A DNA stretch of 64,000 bases from Bin87 sp965222895 (GTDB lineage: Bacteria; Chloroflexota; Dehalococcoidia; Lucifugimonadales; UBA3495): contig CBDCVB010000001.1 in assembly GCA_965222895.1 (NCBI GenBank), forward strand, positions 682,001 through 746,000, given 5' to 3'. The number at the start of each line of letters is the position of its first letter. Within the stretch, counting starts at the first letter, position 1. The notes beneath the pieces were generated by a model. That model was not told where the DNA came from. It searched no databases and saw only the letters and a program-made list of their open reading frames with translations. A program made the translations under genes and the position numbers. Shown here one piece after another: positions 8,643 through 17,303 of the stretch.

Positions 8643-9320
8643 CTATTCCCCGAAAAACCGGAAGATTGCCGTCTCATCGTCATGGCGGAAGCGACCGCCG
8701 CGGAAGCGAATATCGCGCCCCTGCTCAATATGGAAATCCACGAGGGCCTTCACCTGCTGGCTGGCATCCTCGGCATCGGCGGCCCCCCGCACTATGTCCA
8801 TCAACTCCTCACCCAGCAGGTTGTCGCTCACGCCGTCGGTGCAGCTCACTAGCCGGTCATCCGACGACAATTCCAGCGTGGTTTCAAACACCGTTAGCGT
8901 TTCCTCCGCTCCGATGGCCTTGGAGACTCCCAGCCTGATCAACCCGCCGCGCCGCCCGCTGAACTGCTCAAAGCCATCCGGGTGGATGACAAAAATCGGA
9001 CTGTCGCCAGCGCTAACGATGTGCAGCTTGCCATCCAGATAAAGCGCCGCCGATGCCGTGGTCAGCAGGAAGCGCCCGCCGCCAACCTGGTAAAAATCGG
9101 CGTTCTGTTCGTTCAGCACTGCCACGATGTCCTGCGGGCCGGAGATGTCAATCTCCTTCAGGGCATCAGCCACCGACGTGCTGGCCTCGTTTCCGCCGTG
9201 GCCGGTAACGCCATCCAGCACCACGTCCAGAAAATTGCCGCCGCCAAGGTCGCGGATCAGGTAGCTATCCTCCCCGTGGGACGAGTTGTCGTGCAGAGTA
9301 GTTAACGAACTGGTGAGCAT
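8643..9320 (-). CDS. PP2C-like serine/threonine protein phosphatase
   Basis: The 225-residue protein has the PP2C metal-binding pattern in compact form: HGEDSY (motif 1 Asp), LDGVTGHGGNEAS (motif 2, DG-x-x-GHG), VSAGDSPIFV (motif 8), CTDGVSDN (DG-x-x-D) and DDETAIFRF near the C-terminus for the last metal aspartate. All acidic ligands appear present, so it should be an active Mn/Mg-dependent phosphatase acting in the cytoplasm. It follows a protein-kinase-like gene on the same strand (113-base gap), so the two probably form an opposed phosphorylation and dephosphorylation pair. The AT-rich gap between them contains two CAGTGATTTTA direct repeats but no clear promoter. Confidence 0.85.
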   Translation of the reverse strand: MLTSSLTTLHDNSSHGEDSYLIRDLGGGNFLDVVLDGVTGHGGNEASTSVADALKEIDISGPQDIVAVLNEQNADFYQVGGGRFLLTTASAALYLDGKLHIVSAGDSPIFVIHPDGFEQFSGRRGGLIRLGVSKAIGAEETLTVFETTLELSSDDRLVSCTDGVSDNLLGEELMDIVRGAADAEDASQQVKALVDFHIEQGRDIRFRGGRFRHDDETAIFRFFGE

Positions 9321-9433
9321 GATGCTGCAGTCCTCGCAATGGTTTAGTTTCAGTGATTTTATCAGTGATTTTAATGGTGGTGATGTTGGTAGCGGTAGTT
9401 TCAGATGCGCTGGTCGTTTTGACGGGACTAGGC

Positions 9434-10447
9434 TTACAGGCTGGCCAGGTCGGCGTCTGCATCGAATTGGTACCGCGTCCAGTGCTCTTCCGTCAGGCGG
9501 TTCAGCGCGGTTCGCCAGGCGCCCAGCGCAACATCCCGGTCGGGCATATCGTCGTTACGGATGGTAATGAGCCGGAGGCAATCCTGCAAGTCCCGGCCAA
9601 ACTCGCCGACATTAGCGTAATCGCGGTTGCGAACCCGGTCAATGCACGCCGTCGCCGCTCCCGCCAGGTCTCCACCAACACCCGCAAAAGCCCGCCCAAG
9701 TTCGTCGCACTCCTGCTCCAGCGTAATGATGGGGCGCTGATTGTACGGGTCAAAATACCCGGTGGCGTCGGCCGGCGGCCCCGACGGAGAGATGTAAAAC
9801 TTGAGCATTTCAATGTAGAAATCGTGTACATCCTGCGGCCCGCGGTTGGCCTGCGTGCGGTCTACTCCGTGGCCAACCAGAGCGCCCGCGTCAATCAGCG
9901 TCGCCTTCCCGGAACCCGGCGCATAAAACACGTTGTGCGGCCCCAGATCAAGCAGCGCATAACCGGCGCCGGCAAAAACCTCCTGAGCTTCCAGCAGCTG
10001 CGTCTGAATTGGCCAGTCCCCCAGGCCCGGCGGCGCCACCAGCGGGTGCAGGGCAAACAGGTTCTGACCCAGCCCGATTGGCACCCGCAGGATGCGGCTG
10101 CGCGGATCGCCCACCAGTGGTATGCCGGTGGCCCGTTCTTCGACCCTCACCCGGTATTCCTGCCCCAGGTCTTCGCCGAAGTATCCGTCGTGGTTGTCGG
10201 CCTCGGTTACCCCAATAACCCTCGGCACTGCCGCGCAATGCTGGCCGGCGGCCTCATACGCCTCCAGGATGCGCGTAGTGCGCTCCTCGATGGGGCCGTG
10301 CATCTGCCGGCGCACCGCCTGCGGACTCGGCCGTTTCAGCACTACCGGCCGGCCCGTGTCCAGGTCGGTGGCGGCGCGCACTTCGTAATCGGCCCCGCTT
10401 CCCAGCGAACCAATCAGCTCAAATCTGTCCAGGGCAACAATATCCAT
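9434..10447 (-). CDS. Protein-kinase-like protein with an atypical catalytic loop
   Basis: The 337-residue protein starts at the ATG 10445-10447 (MDIVALDRFELIG). It shows a glycine-rich loop (GSLGSGADYEV, near residue 12), an ATP-anchoring lysine in RPVVLKRPS, a catalytic-loop equivalent LLDLGPHNVFY where the HRD aspartate and the asparagine are kept but Lys is replaced by Gly, and LIDAG in place of DFG. The fold is therefore kinase-like and probably catalytic. It could instead be a small-molecule kinase of the same superfamily. No transmembrane helix or sensor domain is seen. The gene sits between prmA and a PP2C phosphatase, which supports a protein-phosphorylation role. Confidence 0.7.
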   Translation of the reverse strand: MDIVALDRFELIGSLGSGADYEVRAATDLDTGRPVVLKRPSPQAVRRQMHGPIEERTTRILEAYEAAGQHCAAVPRVIGVTEADNHDGYFGEDLGQEYRVRVEERATGIPLVGDPRSRILRVPIGLGQNLFALHPLVAPPGLGDWPIQTQLLEAQEVFAGAGYALLDLGPHNVFYAPGSGKATLIDAGALVGHGVDRTQANRGPQDVHDFYIEMLKFYISPSGPPADATGYFDPYNQRPIITLEQECDELGRAFAGVGGDLAGAATACIDRVRNRDYANVGEFGRDLQDCLRLITIRNDDMPDRDVALGAWRTALNRLTEEHWTRYQFDADADLASL

Positions 10448-10487
10448 CTTACAGCTCGACGCAAACCCTACCGATGCGGGCCAGGCC

Positions 10488-11348
10488 CTACCGATGGCGG
10501 GCCAGTATGGTAACCCAGTCTTCCCGCTGCACCGTCTCGACCACGGTGAGGCCGGCGGCGTTAATGGCATCGACGGCATCCTGATTTTGGTCGACGATAA
10601 TCCCCGACGCCACGAACACCCCATCGGTTGCCAGCACGCCCGGAACCCCCGGCGCCACTATCCTGGTACCTCTCGCACTGATGTTGGCCACCGCAATGTC
10701 ATAAACTTGGCCGCGGGTAGCAGCTCCCGGCACGCTGCCGGTTTCAGACTTCACCCGGTCCAGAATCCCGGTGCTCTTGAAATTTTTGCGGGCCGCCCGC
10801 ACTGCGTGGTTATCAATATCAACCGCCGTGATGTGCGCCGCCCCCAGCTTGGCAGCGGCAATCGTCAGAATGCCCGAGCCGGTGCCAATGTCCAGCACCG
10901 AACATCCCGGCGTAACCAGATTTTCCAGCGTCTCCAGACAGGTATAGGTGGTGGGATGGTAACCCGTGCCAAAGGCCAACCCCGGATCCAGCTCGATGAC
11001 CACATCCCCGTCAACCGCCTCGTAGTCCACCCACGACGGTTTGATAACCAGCTTGCGACCCACCCGCAACAGCGTGAAGTGCTGCTTCCACGAATTGCGC
11101 CAGTCCTCATCGTCATCCAGCTCCCGAAGGTCCAGGTCTCCCAGGGGCGCCACGCTGGCCGCCAGTTTCACGCCAACCTCAATGTGGGCCAATCGCGTGC
11201 GCGAAAGGTTGGGCAGATAAGACCGCAGGATTGCGTATTCGCCGGGTACGATTTCCATGCTCAAACCGTAGGCGTAACGTTCAAACAGGTACGACACCGG
11301 CTCAACGAATTCGAAGGGAACGTGGATGCTCAGCTCATGCCAGGACAT
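10488..11348 (-). CDS. prmA: Ribosomal protein L11 methyltransferase
   Basis: PrmA trimethylates ribosomal protein L11 using S-adenosylmethionine. The 286-residue length is typical. The N-terminal substrate-binding domain contains DDEDWRNSWKQHF. The linker IELDPGLAFGTGYHPTTYTCLE is strongly conserved in PrmA, and the AdoMet-binding motif VLDIGTGSGIL lies near residue 150, with VDIDNHAVRAARKN after it. The usual catalytic-pocket NPPY-like motif is ANISARG here, as in PrmA proteins (AN-I). It lies 80 bases downstream of dnaJ on the same strand, a gene order seen in many bacteria, and 40 bases upstream of the kinase-like gene, so all four are probably one transcript. Confidence 0.93.
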   Translation of the reverse strand: MSWHELSIHVPFEFVEPVSYLFERYAYGLSMEIVPGEYAILRSYLPNLSRTRLAHIEVGVKLAASVAPLGDLDLRELDDDEDWRNSWKQHFTLLRVGRKLVIKPSWVDYEAVDGDVVIELDPGLAFGTGYHPTTYTCLETLENLVTPGCSVLDIGTGSGILTIAAAKLGAAHITAVDIDNHAVRAARKNFKSTGILDRVKSETGSVPGAATRGQVYDIAVANISARGTRIVAPGVPGVLATDGVFVASGIIVDQNQDAVDAINAAGLTVVETVQREDWVTILARHR

Positions 11349-11428
11349 TGGTGGGTCACCGGAAGCCAGTGCGATGCAACGGATGCGTTCGGATTCAACA
11401 GGAAATAATTTAGTATAGACGAAACCGG

Positions 11429-12859
11429 TCAGTCCGTATTCGGCGAAAAAGTATCTTTGATGCGATCGAAAATGCCGCGCTGCTTGTCGTTTGCATCCGC
11501 ATCGCCGTCGCTGGAACCGTCGTTGCCGGAATCTCGGCCGGCTGATGTCGGGGCTTCGGCCCCCGGTGGCATACCCGCCGCGTCTACCGCATCGCCCCGG
11601 TTCGCATCGCCGAGGTCAGCATCGCCGAGGTTCGCATCCTCGGCTGCGGCGTGTGCATTACCGCCGGGCGCATCGTCTTTGGGCGTATCTTCGGCAGCCG
11701 CCTTGCGCCGGCCCTTGCCGCCGCCGGACCGAGCCTTGCGTGTGCCGCTGCCAGCACGGTTGCTGGTCGGTGGAGCCTTGCCGTCATTCCCCAGCGAATA
11801 GGCCAAATTCTCCAGCAATTCCCGCTGGTACTTGTTCAGCTTCGTCGGCACATCAACATCCACAATCACCCGGATGTCGCCGCGCCGGTCGGTGGGGCGG
11901 CCGTTGCGCCGCAGGTGGGGCACCCCAAACCCCCGCACCCTGAAATGGCTGCCCGACTGTGTACCGGCTGGAATCTCCAGATCAACGGGCTCTCCGTCCA
12001 GGGTGGGAATCGCTTTGGTGGCGCCCAACGCAGCCTCCGCAACATTGAGAGCAATGCGGTGTACCAGGTCCTGGTCTTCGCGCCAGAAGAAGGGATGATC
12101 CTGCACGCGCAACTGCACGTACAGGTTGCCCGCCGGCCCGCCGTTGCTGCCCACCCCGCCTTCGCCGGTGACCCGCACCTGCATTTCGTCATCCACTCCC
12201 GCCGGTATCGTAACCGTGCGCGTGCGGCGACGGCGTTCCTGCCCTCGCCCCCGGCAGGTGTTGCAGGGCGTTTCGATGGATCGCCCCGAACCGTTGCAGC
12301 TGGGGCAGGGTGTGGTAACGGCAAACTGGCCGAACACGCTGCGTTGCGACCGCCTTACCTGCCCGGCCCCGTTGCAAGTGCTACAGGTGCTGATTTCCGT
12401 GCCGGGTTGGTTCCCGCCGCCGGAGCAGGTACTGCACGGTTCAGTGCGGGTTATTTCCACATCGCGCTCGCAGCCAAACACCGCCTCCTCGAAAGTCAGC
12501 GTAATGCGCTGGCTGATGTCCTCGCCGGCTCTGGGTTGGCTGGCCCCGCGCCCACCGCCACCAAAGAAGGTATCGAAAATGTCGCCGAACCCGTTGAAGG
12601 GGTCAAAGCCGTCAAACGGACGATCGCCGCCGCCATTCACACCGGCGTGTCCAAAGCGATCATACCGGGCGCGTTTCTCCTGGTCGCCCAGCACCTGATA
12701 GGCCTCGTTAATCTCCTTGAACTGGTCCTCAGCGCCCGGCGTTTTATTGCGGTCCGGATGAAACTCCATAGCCTTCCGGCGGAAAGCGCGTCGGATATCC
12801 TCGTCGTTGGCCCCTCGGCTCACACCGAGAGTTTCGTAATAATCAGCAGGCATAACCAC
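11429..12859 (-). CDS. dnaJ: Chaperone DnaJ with a long acidic/Ala-rich C-terminal extension
   Basis: This Hsp40 co-chaperone delivers clients to DnaK and stimulates its ATPase. In order it has a J domain with the HPD motif (FHPDRN), a Gly/Phe-rich linker, four CxxCxGxG zinc-binding repeats (CSTCSGGG, CSTCNGAG, CPSCNGSG, CNTCRGRG) and the C-terminal client-binding beta domains. At 476 residues it is about 100 longer than usual. The extra tail is low complexity, with NLGDADLGDANRGDA-type short repeats, and ends in an amphipathic segment (RGIFDRIKDTF). The ATG at 12857-12859 or the one two codons later may be used. No dnaK or grpE is adjacent, and no CIRCE element is visible. Confidence 0.95.
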   Translation of the reverse strand: MVMPADYYETLGVSRGANDEDIRRAFRRKAMEFHPDRNKTPGAEDQFKEINEAYQVLGDQEKRARYDRFGHAGVNGGGDRPFDGFDPFNGFGDIFDTFFGGGGRGASQPRAGEDISQRITLTFEEAVFGCERDVEITRTEPCSTCSGGGNQPGTEISTCSTCNGAGQVRRSQRSVFGQFAVTTPCPSCNGSGRSIETPCNTCRGRGQERRRRTRTVTIPAGVDDEMQVRVTGEGGVGSNGGPAGNLYVQLRVQDHPFFWREDQDLVHRIALNVAEAALGATKAIPTLDGEPVDLEIPAGTQSGSHFRVRGFGVPHLRRNGRPTDRRGDIRVIVDVDVPTKLNKYQRELLENLAYSLGNDGKAPPTSNRAGSGTRKARSGGGKGRRKAAAEDTPKDDAPGGNAHAAAEDANLGDADLGDANRGDAVDAAGMPPGAEAPTSAGRDSGNDGSSDGDADANDKQRGIFDRIKDTFSPNTD

Positions 12860-12885
12860 TTTTGCAATTCACATTCATGCCAACG

Positions 12886-12915
12886 ATTATAGCCGACCCC
12901 CGCCCCGATGCTCAA
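12886..12915 (-). promoter_or_regulatory. Predicted sigma70-type promoter for dnaJ-prmA-kinase-phosphatase
   Basis: On the minus strand TTGAGC (12910-12915) is followed after 18 bases by a perfect TATAAT (12886-12891). Transcription would begin near 12878, about 20 bases before the dnaJ start. Four of six bases match the -35 consensus. Confidence 0.5.
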
Positions 12916-12953
12916 CACACCAGGCCAACCCAGAGCGGCCCTCCGGTGTCCGG

Positions 12954-12959
12954 TATAAT
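12954..12959 (+). promoter_or_regulatory. Possible -10 box for the P450 gene
   Basis: A perfect TATAAT lies 20 bases before the GTG start of the P450, so transcripts would have a very short leader. No convincing -35 box is seen 16-18 bases upstream. It is divergent from the dnaJ promoter, within a 120-base shared gap. Confidence 0.35.
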
Positions 12960-12979
12960 GGCGGCATAGAGGCCATGCC

Positions 12980-14380
12980 GTGACCGCCACCGTTGCATAC
13001 CCGCCGAAACCGTCCGTTGACCGTAGCCAGCTTCCGCCCGGCCCTCCGGAGTTGCCCTTCATCGGGCAAACCCTCCGCTACCTGCGCGACCCCATCGACT
13101 TCATGCTGCAGGCCGCCACCTACGGCGACATCGTTACCATGTCGGTGAAACCGGCCCTGCTCATCCTCGTGAATCATCCCGACCTGATACGCGAGATTTT
13201 CGTTACCAAGCATCAGATGGTGGGCCGGGGGCCCAACGCCGACGTCCTGAAATACGTCATGGGTGACGGGTTGGTTACCGCCAGCGGAGCCACCCACCTC
13301 CAACAGCGTCGTCTGATGCAGCCCTACTTCCATCGCAACAACATCGACGGTTTCGGCGCAACCATGCAGACATTCGCCAGCCACCACCAGCAGGACTGGA
13401 GCGACGGCCAGCGGGTGGACATGGCGTCCGAAATGGGCGCACTGACCCTGCGCATCGTCGTCAAAACCCTGTTTGGCCTCGACCTCCCCGATGATGTGCG
13501 TCGCATCGGCGAGGCGTTTGCGGTCGGCAACAAATACGTCGTAACCCGCGTCAATCAACCCCCGCGCCTGCGCAGGTTGCTCCATCGTCTGCCCGTGCCG
13601 CGCACCGTGCAATTCCGAAACGCCATGCAGCGGCTCGACCGAATCGCATACGACCTGATTCAGCAGCGGCGCAAATCCGCCCACCCCGGCGATGACCTTC
13701 TGTCGGCCCTGCTGCTGGCGCGGTTCGGAAGCGAAGTACCCGACGACACGTCTGCCGGCCAGCTGCTCACCGACGAGCAGGTGCGCGACCAACTGATGAC
13801 CCTGTTCGCCGCCGGCCACGAAACCACCGCCGTCTGCCTCACCTGGACCTGGTATCTCCTCGCCGCTCACCCCGACATTCAATCGCGGTTTCACGCCGAG
13901 CTTGACGCAATCGTCGGCGACCGCCCGCCCACGCTGGCCGACCTGCCCCACCTCACTTTCACCGACCGGATTCTCGCCGAATCCCTGCGTCTCTACCCGC
14001 CCATCTGGTTCTGGTCACGCATGGCCTTCCAACCCTTCGAACTGGGTGGATACCGGATACCCGCCGGCGCACTCCTGGCCGCCCCACAGCTAGTCGTGCA
14101 CCGCGACGCCCGCTGGTTCGATGCGCCGCTCGAATTCTGCCCCGACCGTTGGACACCGGAGTTTCGCGAGAACCTGCCTCGCTACGCCTACTATCCCTTC
14201 GGTGGTGGGCCCCGCCAGTGCATCGGGGAAGGTTTCGCGATGATGGAAGCCAAGCTAATCCTCGCCACCCTCGGCCAACGCTGGCGCGTCCACCACGACC
14301 CGCGCCACAAAATCGCGATGCTCCCCCTGATCTCCCTCCGCCCCAAAAACGGTATGCCCACCTACCTGGAACGCCGCTAA
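12980..14380 (+). CDS. Cytochrome P450
   Basis: This 466-residue heme monooxygenase has the full P450 signature: a proline-rich entry (LPPGPPELPFIG), the I-helix oxygen-binding motif AGHETT, the K-helix ExxR as ESLR, the FCPDRW-type loop, and the heme-ligand segment FGGGPRQCIGEGFA. The cysteine in that last segment coordinates the iron. No N-terminal membrane helix is present, so it is soluble. It begins with GTG at 12980; no in-frame ATG lies nearby. Sequence style (HLQQRRLMQPYFH, WFWSRMAFQPFELGGYRIPAG) resembles bacterial CYP families related to fatty-acid or terpene hydroxylases, but the substrate is not determinable. No ferredoxin or reductase gene is adjacent. Confidence 0.95.
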   Translation: MTATVAYPPKPSVDRSQLPPGPPELPFIGQTLRYLRDPIDFMLQAATYGDIVTMSVKPALLILVNHPDLIREIFVTKHQMVGRGPNADVLKYVMGDGLVTASGATHLQQRRLMQPYFHRNNIDGFGATMQTFASHHQQDWSDGQRVDMASEMGALTLRIVVKTLFGLDLPDDVRRIGEAFAVGNKYVVTRVNQPPRLRRLLHRLPVPRTVQFRNAMQRLDRIAYDLIQQRRKSAHPGDDLLSALLLARFGSEVPDDTSAGQLLTDEQVRDQLMTLFAAGHETTAVCLTWTWYLLAAHPDIQSRFHAELDAIVGDRPPTLADLPHLTFTDRILAESLRLYPPIWFWSRMAFQPFELGGYRIPAGALLAAPQLVVHRDARWFDAPLEFCPDRWTPEFRENLPRYAYYPFGGGPRQCIGEGFAMMEAKLILATLGQRWRVHHDPRHKIAMLPLISLRPKNGMPTYLERR

Positions 14381-14467
14381 TCGTCCCCTCCCGTGGTGTC
14401 CTGCACCTGAAGTTGGTTGAATAGGATTCAGGCGTGAAGTCCCCGGCTTGCCACTGGCGGCGGAAGG

Positions 14468-14755
14468 ATGAATATGATCATCGCGCGAACAAGTCCACAG
14501 TTGGCACTGGACGATAGGGAACAGGAAACCCTGGAACAATGGGTCCGCCGGCCCAAATCAGCGCAAGCATTGGCCCTGCGGCCAGAATCATTCTCAGCTA
14601 CGCCGACGACCTGGCCAATACGGTGGTAGCCGCTCAGTTGAGAGTGTCCAAACCGACGGTGGGGAAGTGGCGTCCCGGTTCCTGGCGCAACGACTGTCCT
14701 AGCGCAACGACGGACGGCCCGTCCCGCGTCAACCATATATCCCGGTTTGGCGTCA
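14468..14755 (+). pseudogene. IS630-type transposase N-terminal remnant
   Basis: Plus-strand fragments in two frames rebuild the helix-turn-helix start of an IS630-family transposase. LDDREQETLEQWVRRPKSAQALALR is followed, after a single-base shift at about 14581, by ARIILSYADDLANTVVAAQLRV and SKPTVGKWR. The next bases decay further and no DDE catalytic region follows. It is a fossil, adjacent to the IS21-type remnant. Confidence 0.6.
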
Positions 14756-14759
14756 ATCA

Positions 14760-15440
14760 GTTTTGCCGGTTCACCTCCTCGGCCTGGCCCCGTTGCTGGG
14801 CAGCGTTGGTGCGGTCTGGGGACGTCAAACTCCAGGATCACGGAGTGCTGGACCACTCGGACGATGGCCGTGGCCGTGGCTGTGGGGTTGGCAAAGATGT
14901 GCTCCCATTAGGAGATGACCAAGCTCGAGGTGATGCCCCGGGACCGCCGCACGTAGCGTTCGTCCAGGAGCAGGAAGTCGAAGTTGTCCAGCTTACGCAG
15001 TCGGCGGGGCAAGTCCAGGTCGCGCTTGGAGAAGAGAAGTTCCTGCACCAGACGGTAGGCTGGTACGAAGTAGACGGAAACGCCGGCTTCCACCCGGCGG
15101 TGGCCCAGGGCGCAGAGGGCGTGGGTGTTGCCGGCGCCGGGCAGCGCGAAGGCCAGGACATCGACGCCGCGTTCGACGAATTGGCCGTGGGCCAGTTGTC
15201 CAGTTGCTGGCGCAGGGTCAGGGGGACCCGGTTGTGCTCGAAGGTTGCCCAGGTCTTGCACGAGGGCAGCCTGGACTCCCGGCGCAGTCGGTTGATGCGC
15301 CGCTGCTTCCGATCCTCGGCCCCCTGTTCCAGCACTTACGGCAACGAGAAAGGCAGAAAGGTGGGCAGGGCACCGCCGTGGCCAGCGGTGGTGAAGCGTG
15401 ATACCGACTGTGCTGCCATCGTGGGCAACTTGACTTGGCT
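14760..15440 (-). pseudogene. Decayed IstB-like ATPase (IS21-family helper protein)
   Basis: Minus-strand frames carry successive blocks of IstB, the AAA+ helper of IS21 transposition. EQGAEDRKQRRINRLRRESRLP comes first, then in another frame GQFVERGVDVLAFALPGAGNTH (Walker A degenerate, with Asn for Lys), CALGHRRVEAGVSVYFVPAYRLVQELL, LRKLDNFDFLLLDERYVRRS, and in a third frame VVQHSVILEFDV. At least two frameshifts and the Walker A change show that it is not functional. No IstA transposase or terminal repeats are recognisable. Together with the IS630 fragment it fills the 1.1-kb gap between the P450 and glutamate dehydrogenase genes. Confidence 0.7.
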
Positions 15441-15541
15441 GCATCTCTGGCCGATGCGTTCCGGCATGATGACGGTGTCCATTTCACCCCGCCCTTGACA
15501 CCGCAAGGCTTTCTGGCTGACTCTTTGACTGGCCGAAGTCG

Positions 15542-16795
15542 TTAGACGAAGCCTCTCAAGTGGGAGGTGCGGGCCACCCGGTCCACCGCAATATCGAAGG
15601 CTGCCTGTCGCAGGGTTAGACCGCCGGCCCTGGACCTGGCCGCTACGCTCTGATAAGCCGGTACGATTCGGTTGTATAGTTCCTCGTTGACCCTTTCTTC
15701 ACTCCAGTCGAATTGCTGAATGTTTTGCGTCCACTCGAAGTAGGAGACGGTAACGCCGCCCGCGTTCACCAGCAGGTCGGGCAAAACCAGCACACCCCTT
15801 TCCTGCAGGATAATGTCTCCTTCGGGCGTGGTGGGGTGATTGGCGGCCTCCAGGACAACCCGAACGGGCAGACGGCGGGCCACCTCTTCCCCAATCACGT
15901 TTTCTATGGCGGCGGGAACGAAAACGTCGGCTTCCATATCCAGAATGTCGTTGGGGGCACACTTCGCTCCGCCCGGAAACCCGTCTACTGAACCGCTGCG
16001 AGACACAAACTCAGCCAGGGCGGGAATGTCCAGGCCGGCGCTGTTATACACCGCTCCCCTAATGTCCGACACCGCTACGATCCGCATCCCTTGCTGGCGA
16101 GCCAGGCGGCAGAACCAGGAGCCGACGTTCCCAAAACCCTGAACGGTAATGCGGGCTTGGGTCAGGTCGAGGTCCAAGTCCTTCGCCGCTTCCTGCAATA
16201 CAAGCAGCGCTCCCCGCCCGGTGGCGGCCTCCCGGCCAGCCGACCCTCCAACTTCCAACGGTTTGCCGGTTACAATAGGCAGGGTATATCCGTGGGTCTG
16301 GCTGTATTCGTCCATTATCCAGGCCATGGTCTGGGCGTTGGTGCCCAGGTCGGGAGCGGGAATGTCGCGGTAGGGACCCAGAATGTGTTGAACGTTCTGG
16401 GTATAACGGCGGGTAACGGCGTTGAGTTCGCGCTCGCTTAGCGCGAGCGGGTCCAGTTGAATACCTCCCTTGGCCCCGCCGAAGGGCAGATCCAACAGGG
16501 CGGTCTTCCAGGTCATCAGGGTTGCCAGAGCCCGCACCTCGTCCTCGTCGGCCAGGGGATGGAACCTCAGGCCACCTTTGTAGGGGCCACGGGCGCCGTT
16601 GTGCTGCACCCGGTATCCGGTGAACACCTCAATACGCCCGTCGTCCATCCGCACCGGCAGGGAAACCCTTAAGTCCCGCCAGGGTTCACACAGCATTCGG
16701 CAGGTTCCAGCGTCCAACCCCAAGCGCGCGGCGGCCCCGTCGAAGTAGCGTTTTACGTCATCTTGGGCGCTGCGCGCTTTGCCTACAGTGGTCAT
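15542..16795 (-). CDS. Glutamate dehydrogenase (Glu/Leu/Phe/Val dehydrogenase family)
   Basis: The 417-residue enzyme catalyses reversible oxidative deamination, most likely of glutamate to 2-oxoglutarate and ammonia. The N-terminal domain has GYRVQHNGARGPYKGGLRFHP with the catalytic-site lysines, and DLPFGGAKGGI. The dinucleotide domain has the Rossmann loop VQGFGNVGSWF, then VSDIRGAVYN, which suggests NAD preference, although I did not test this. C-terminal blocks include LPDLLVNAGGVTVSYFEW. The length and block order match hexameric bacterial and archaeal enzymes of about 420 residues. It stands alone between IS remnants and an amidohydrolase. Confidence 0.92.
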   Translation of the reverse strand: MTTVGKARSAQDDVKRYFDGAAARLGLDAGTCRMLCEPWRDLRVSLPVRMDDGRIEVFTGYRVQHNGARGPYKGGLRFHPLADEDEVRALATLMTWKTALLDLPFGGAKGGIQLDPLALSERELNAVTRRYTQNVQHILGPYRDIPAPDLGTNAQTMAWIMDEYSQTHGYTLPIVTGKPLEVGGSAGREAATGRGALLVLQEAAKDLDLDLTQARITVQGFGNVGSWFCRLARQQGMRIVAVSDIRGAVYNSAGLDIPALAEFVSRSGSVDGFPGGAKCAPNDILDMEADVFVPAAIENVIGEEVARRLPVRVVLEAANHPTTPEGDIILQERGVLVLPDLLVNAGGVTVSYFEWTQNIQQFDWSEERVNEELYNRIVPAYQSVAARSRAGGLTLRQAAFDIAVDRVARTSHLRGFV

Positions 16796-17303
16796 CGCTC
16801 CCCCGGTTGGGCCTGATTACAGGGTTCGCTCCTGGGTTCCGAGTCATCTGCCGCGGGACAGACGAATCCTCGGGCCTACTTTCGCCGACGGCACGAATTT
16901 CTCGGCTTGATGAAAACCGTGATGCGCGCCTTCGGAAGCCAGATAGGCCGTTGATTTTCAATTATCGCACAACCCCTTTCTCGCACAACCCGTCGAACAT
17001 TTCTTCCGACTGATTAGCCGGGACAGGCCAATCGTGGCTTAACCGAGGAGGACTTTGAGCAGGTAGTCCCCGCGCCAGCCGGCCTGGAAGAGGTTGCCCT
17101 GGATGCCCACCCAAGTGCTGTTAACCTGTGCCTCAGTATCGTGAGCGTCTTCCTGTTCGTGCCGCACCTTGCGGAGTTCTTTAGCCTCGACGGCTATGTC
17201 GAAGGTTCGAAAGCCGGGCACAAATCCACTATATTCGACCCATGTTCATCGCCCGATGCTCGCCGGGCAGCGGTCTCGCCTTCGCGAGCGGAAAAGCCGG
17301 CGC
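16796..17303. other. 508-base gap with no confident gene
   Basis: I see no convincing gene. A minus-strand frame of 60 codons (17039-17221, GTG start, ending AGWRGDYLLKVLLG) could be a small protein or a gene remnant, but it has no recognisable family and no clear ribosome site. A short direct repeat, TCGCACAACCC, occurs twice near 16965-16992 in an AT-richer patch. That patch may hold the promoter of glutamate dehydrogenase. Confidence 0.3.

Noticed and set aside
9353..10513. A 386-codon plus-strand frame opposite the kinase-like gene
   Set aside because: Composition and lack of motifs match antisense shadow; the minus-strand gene has clear kinase motifs.
11651..12892. A 413-codon frame antisense to dnaJ
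   Set aside because: No recognisable domain, while dnaJ in the opposite strand is complete.
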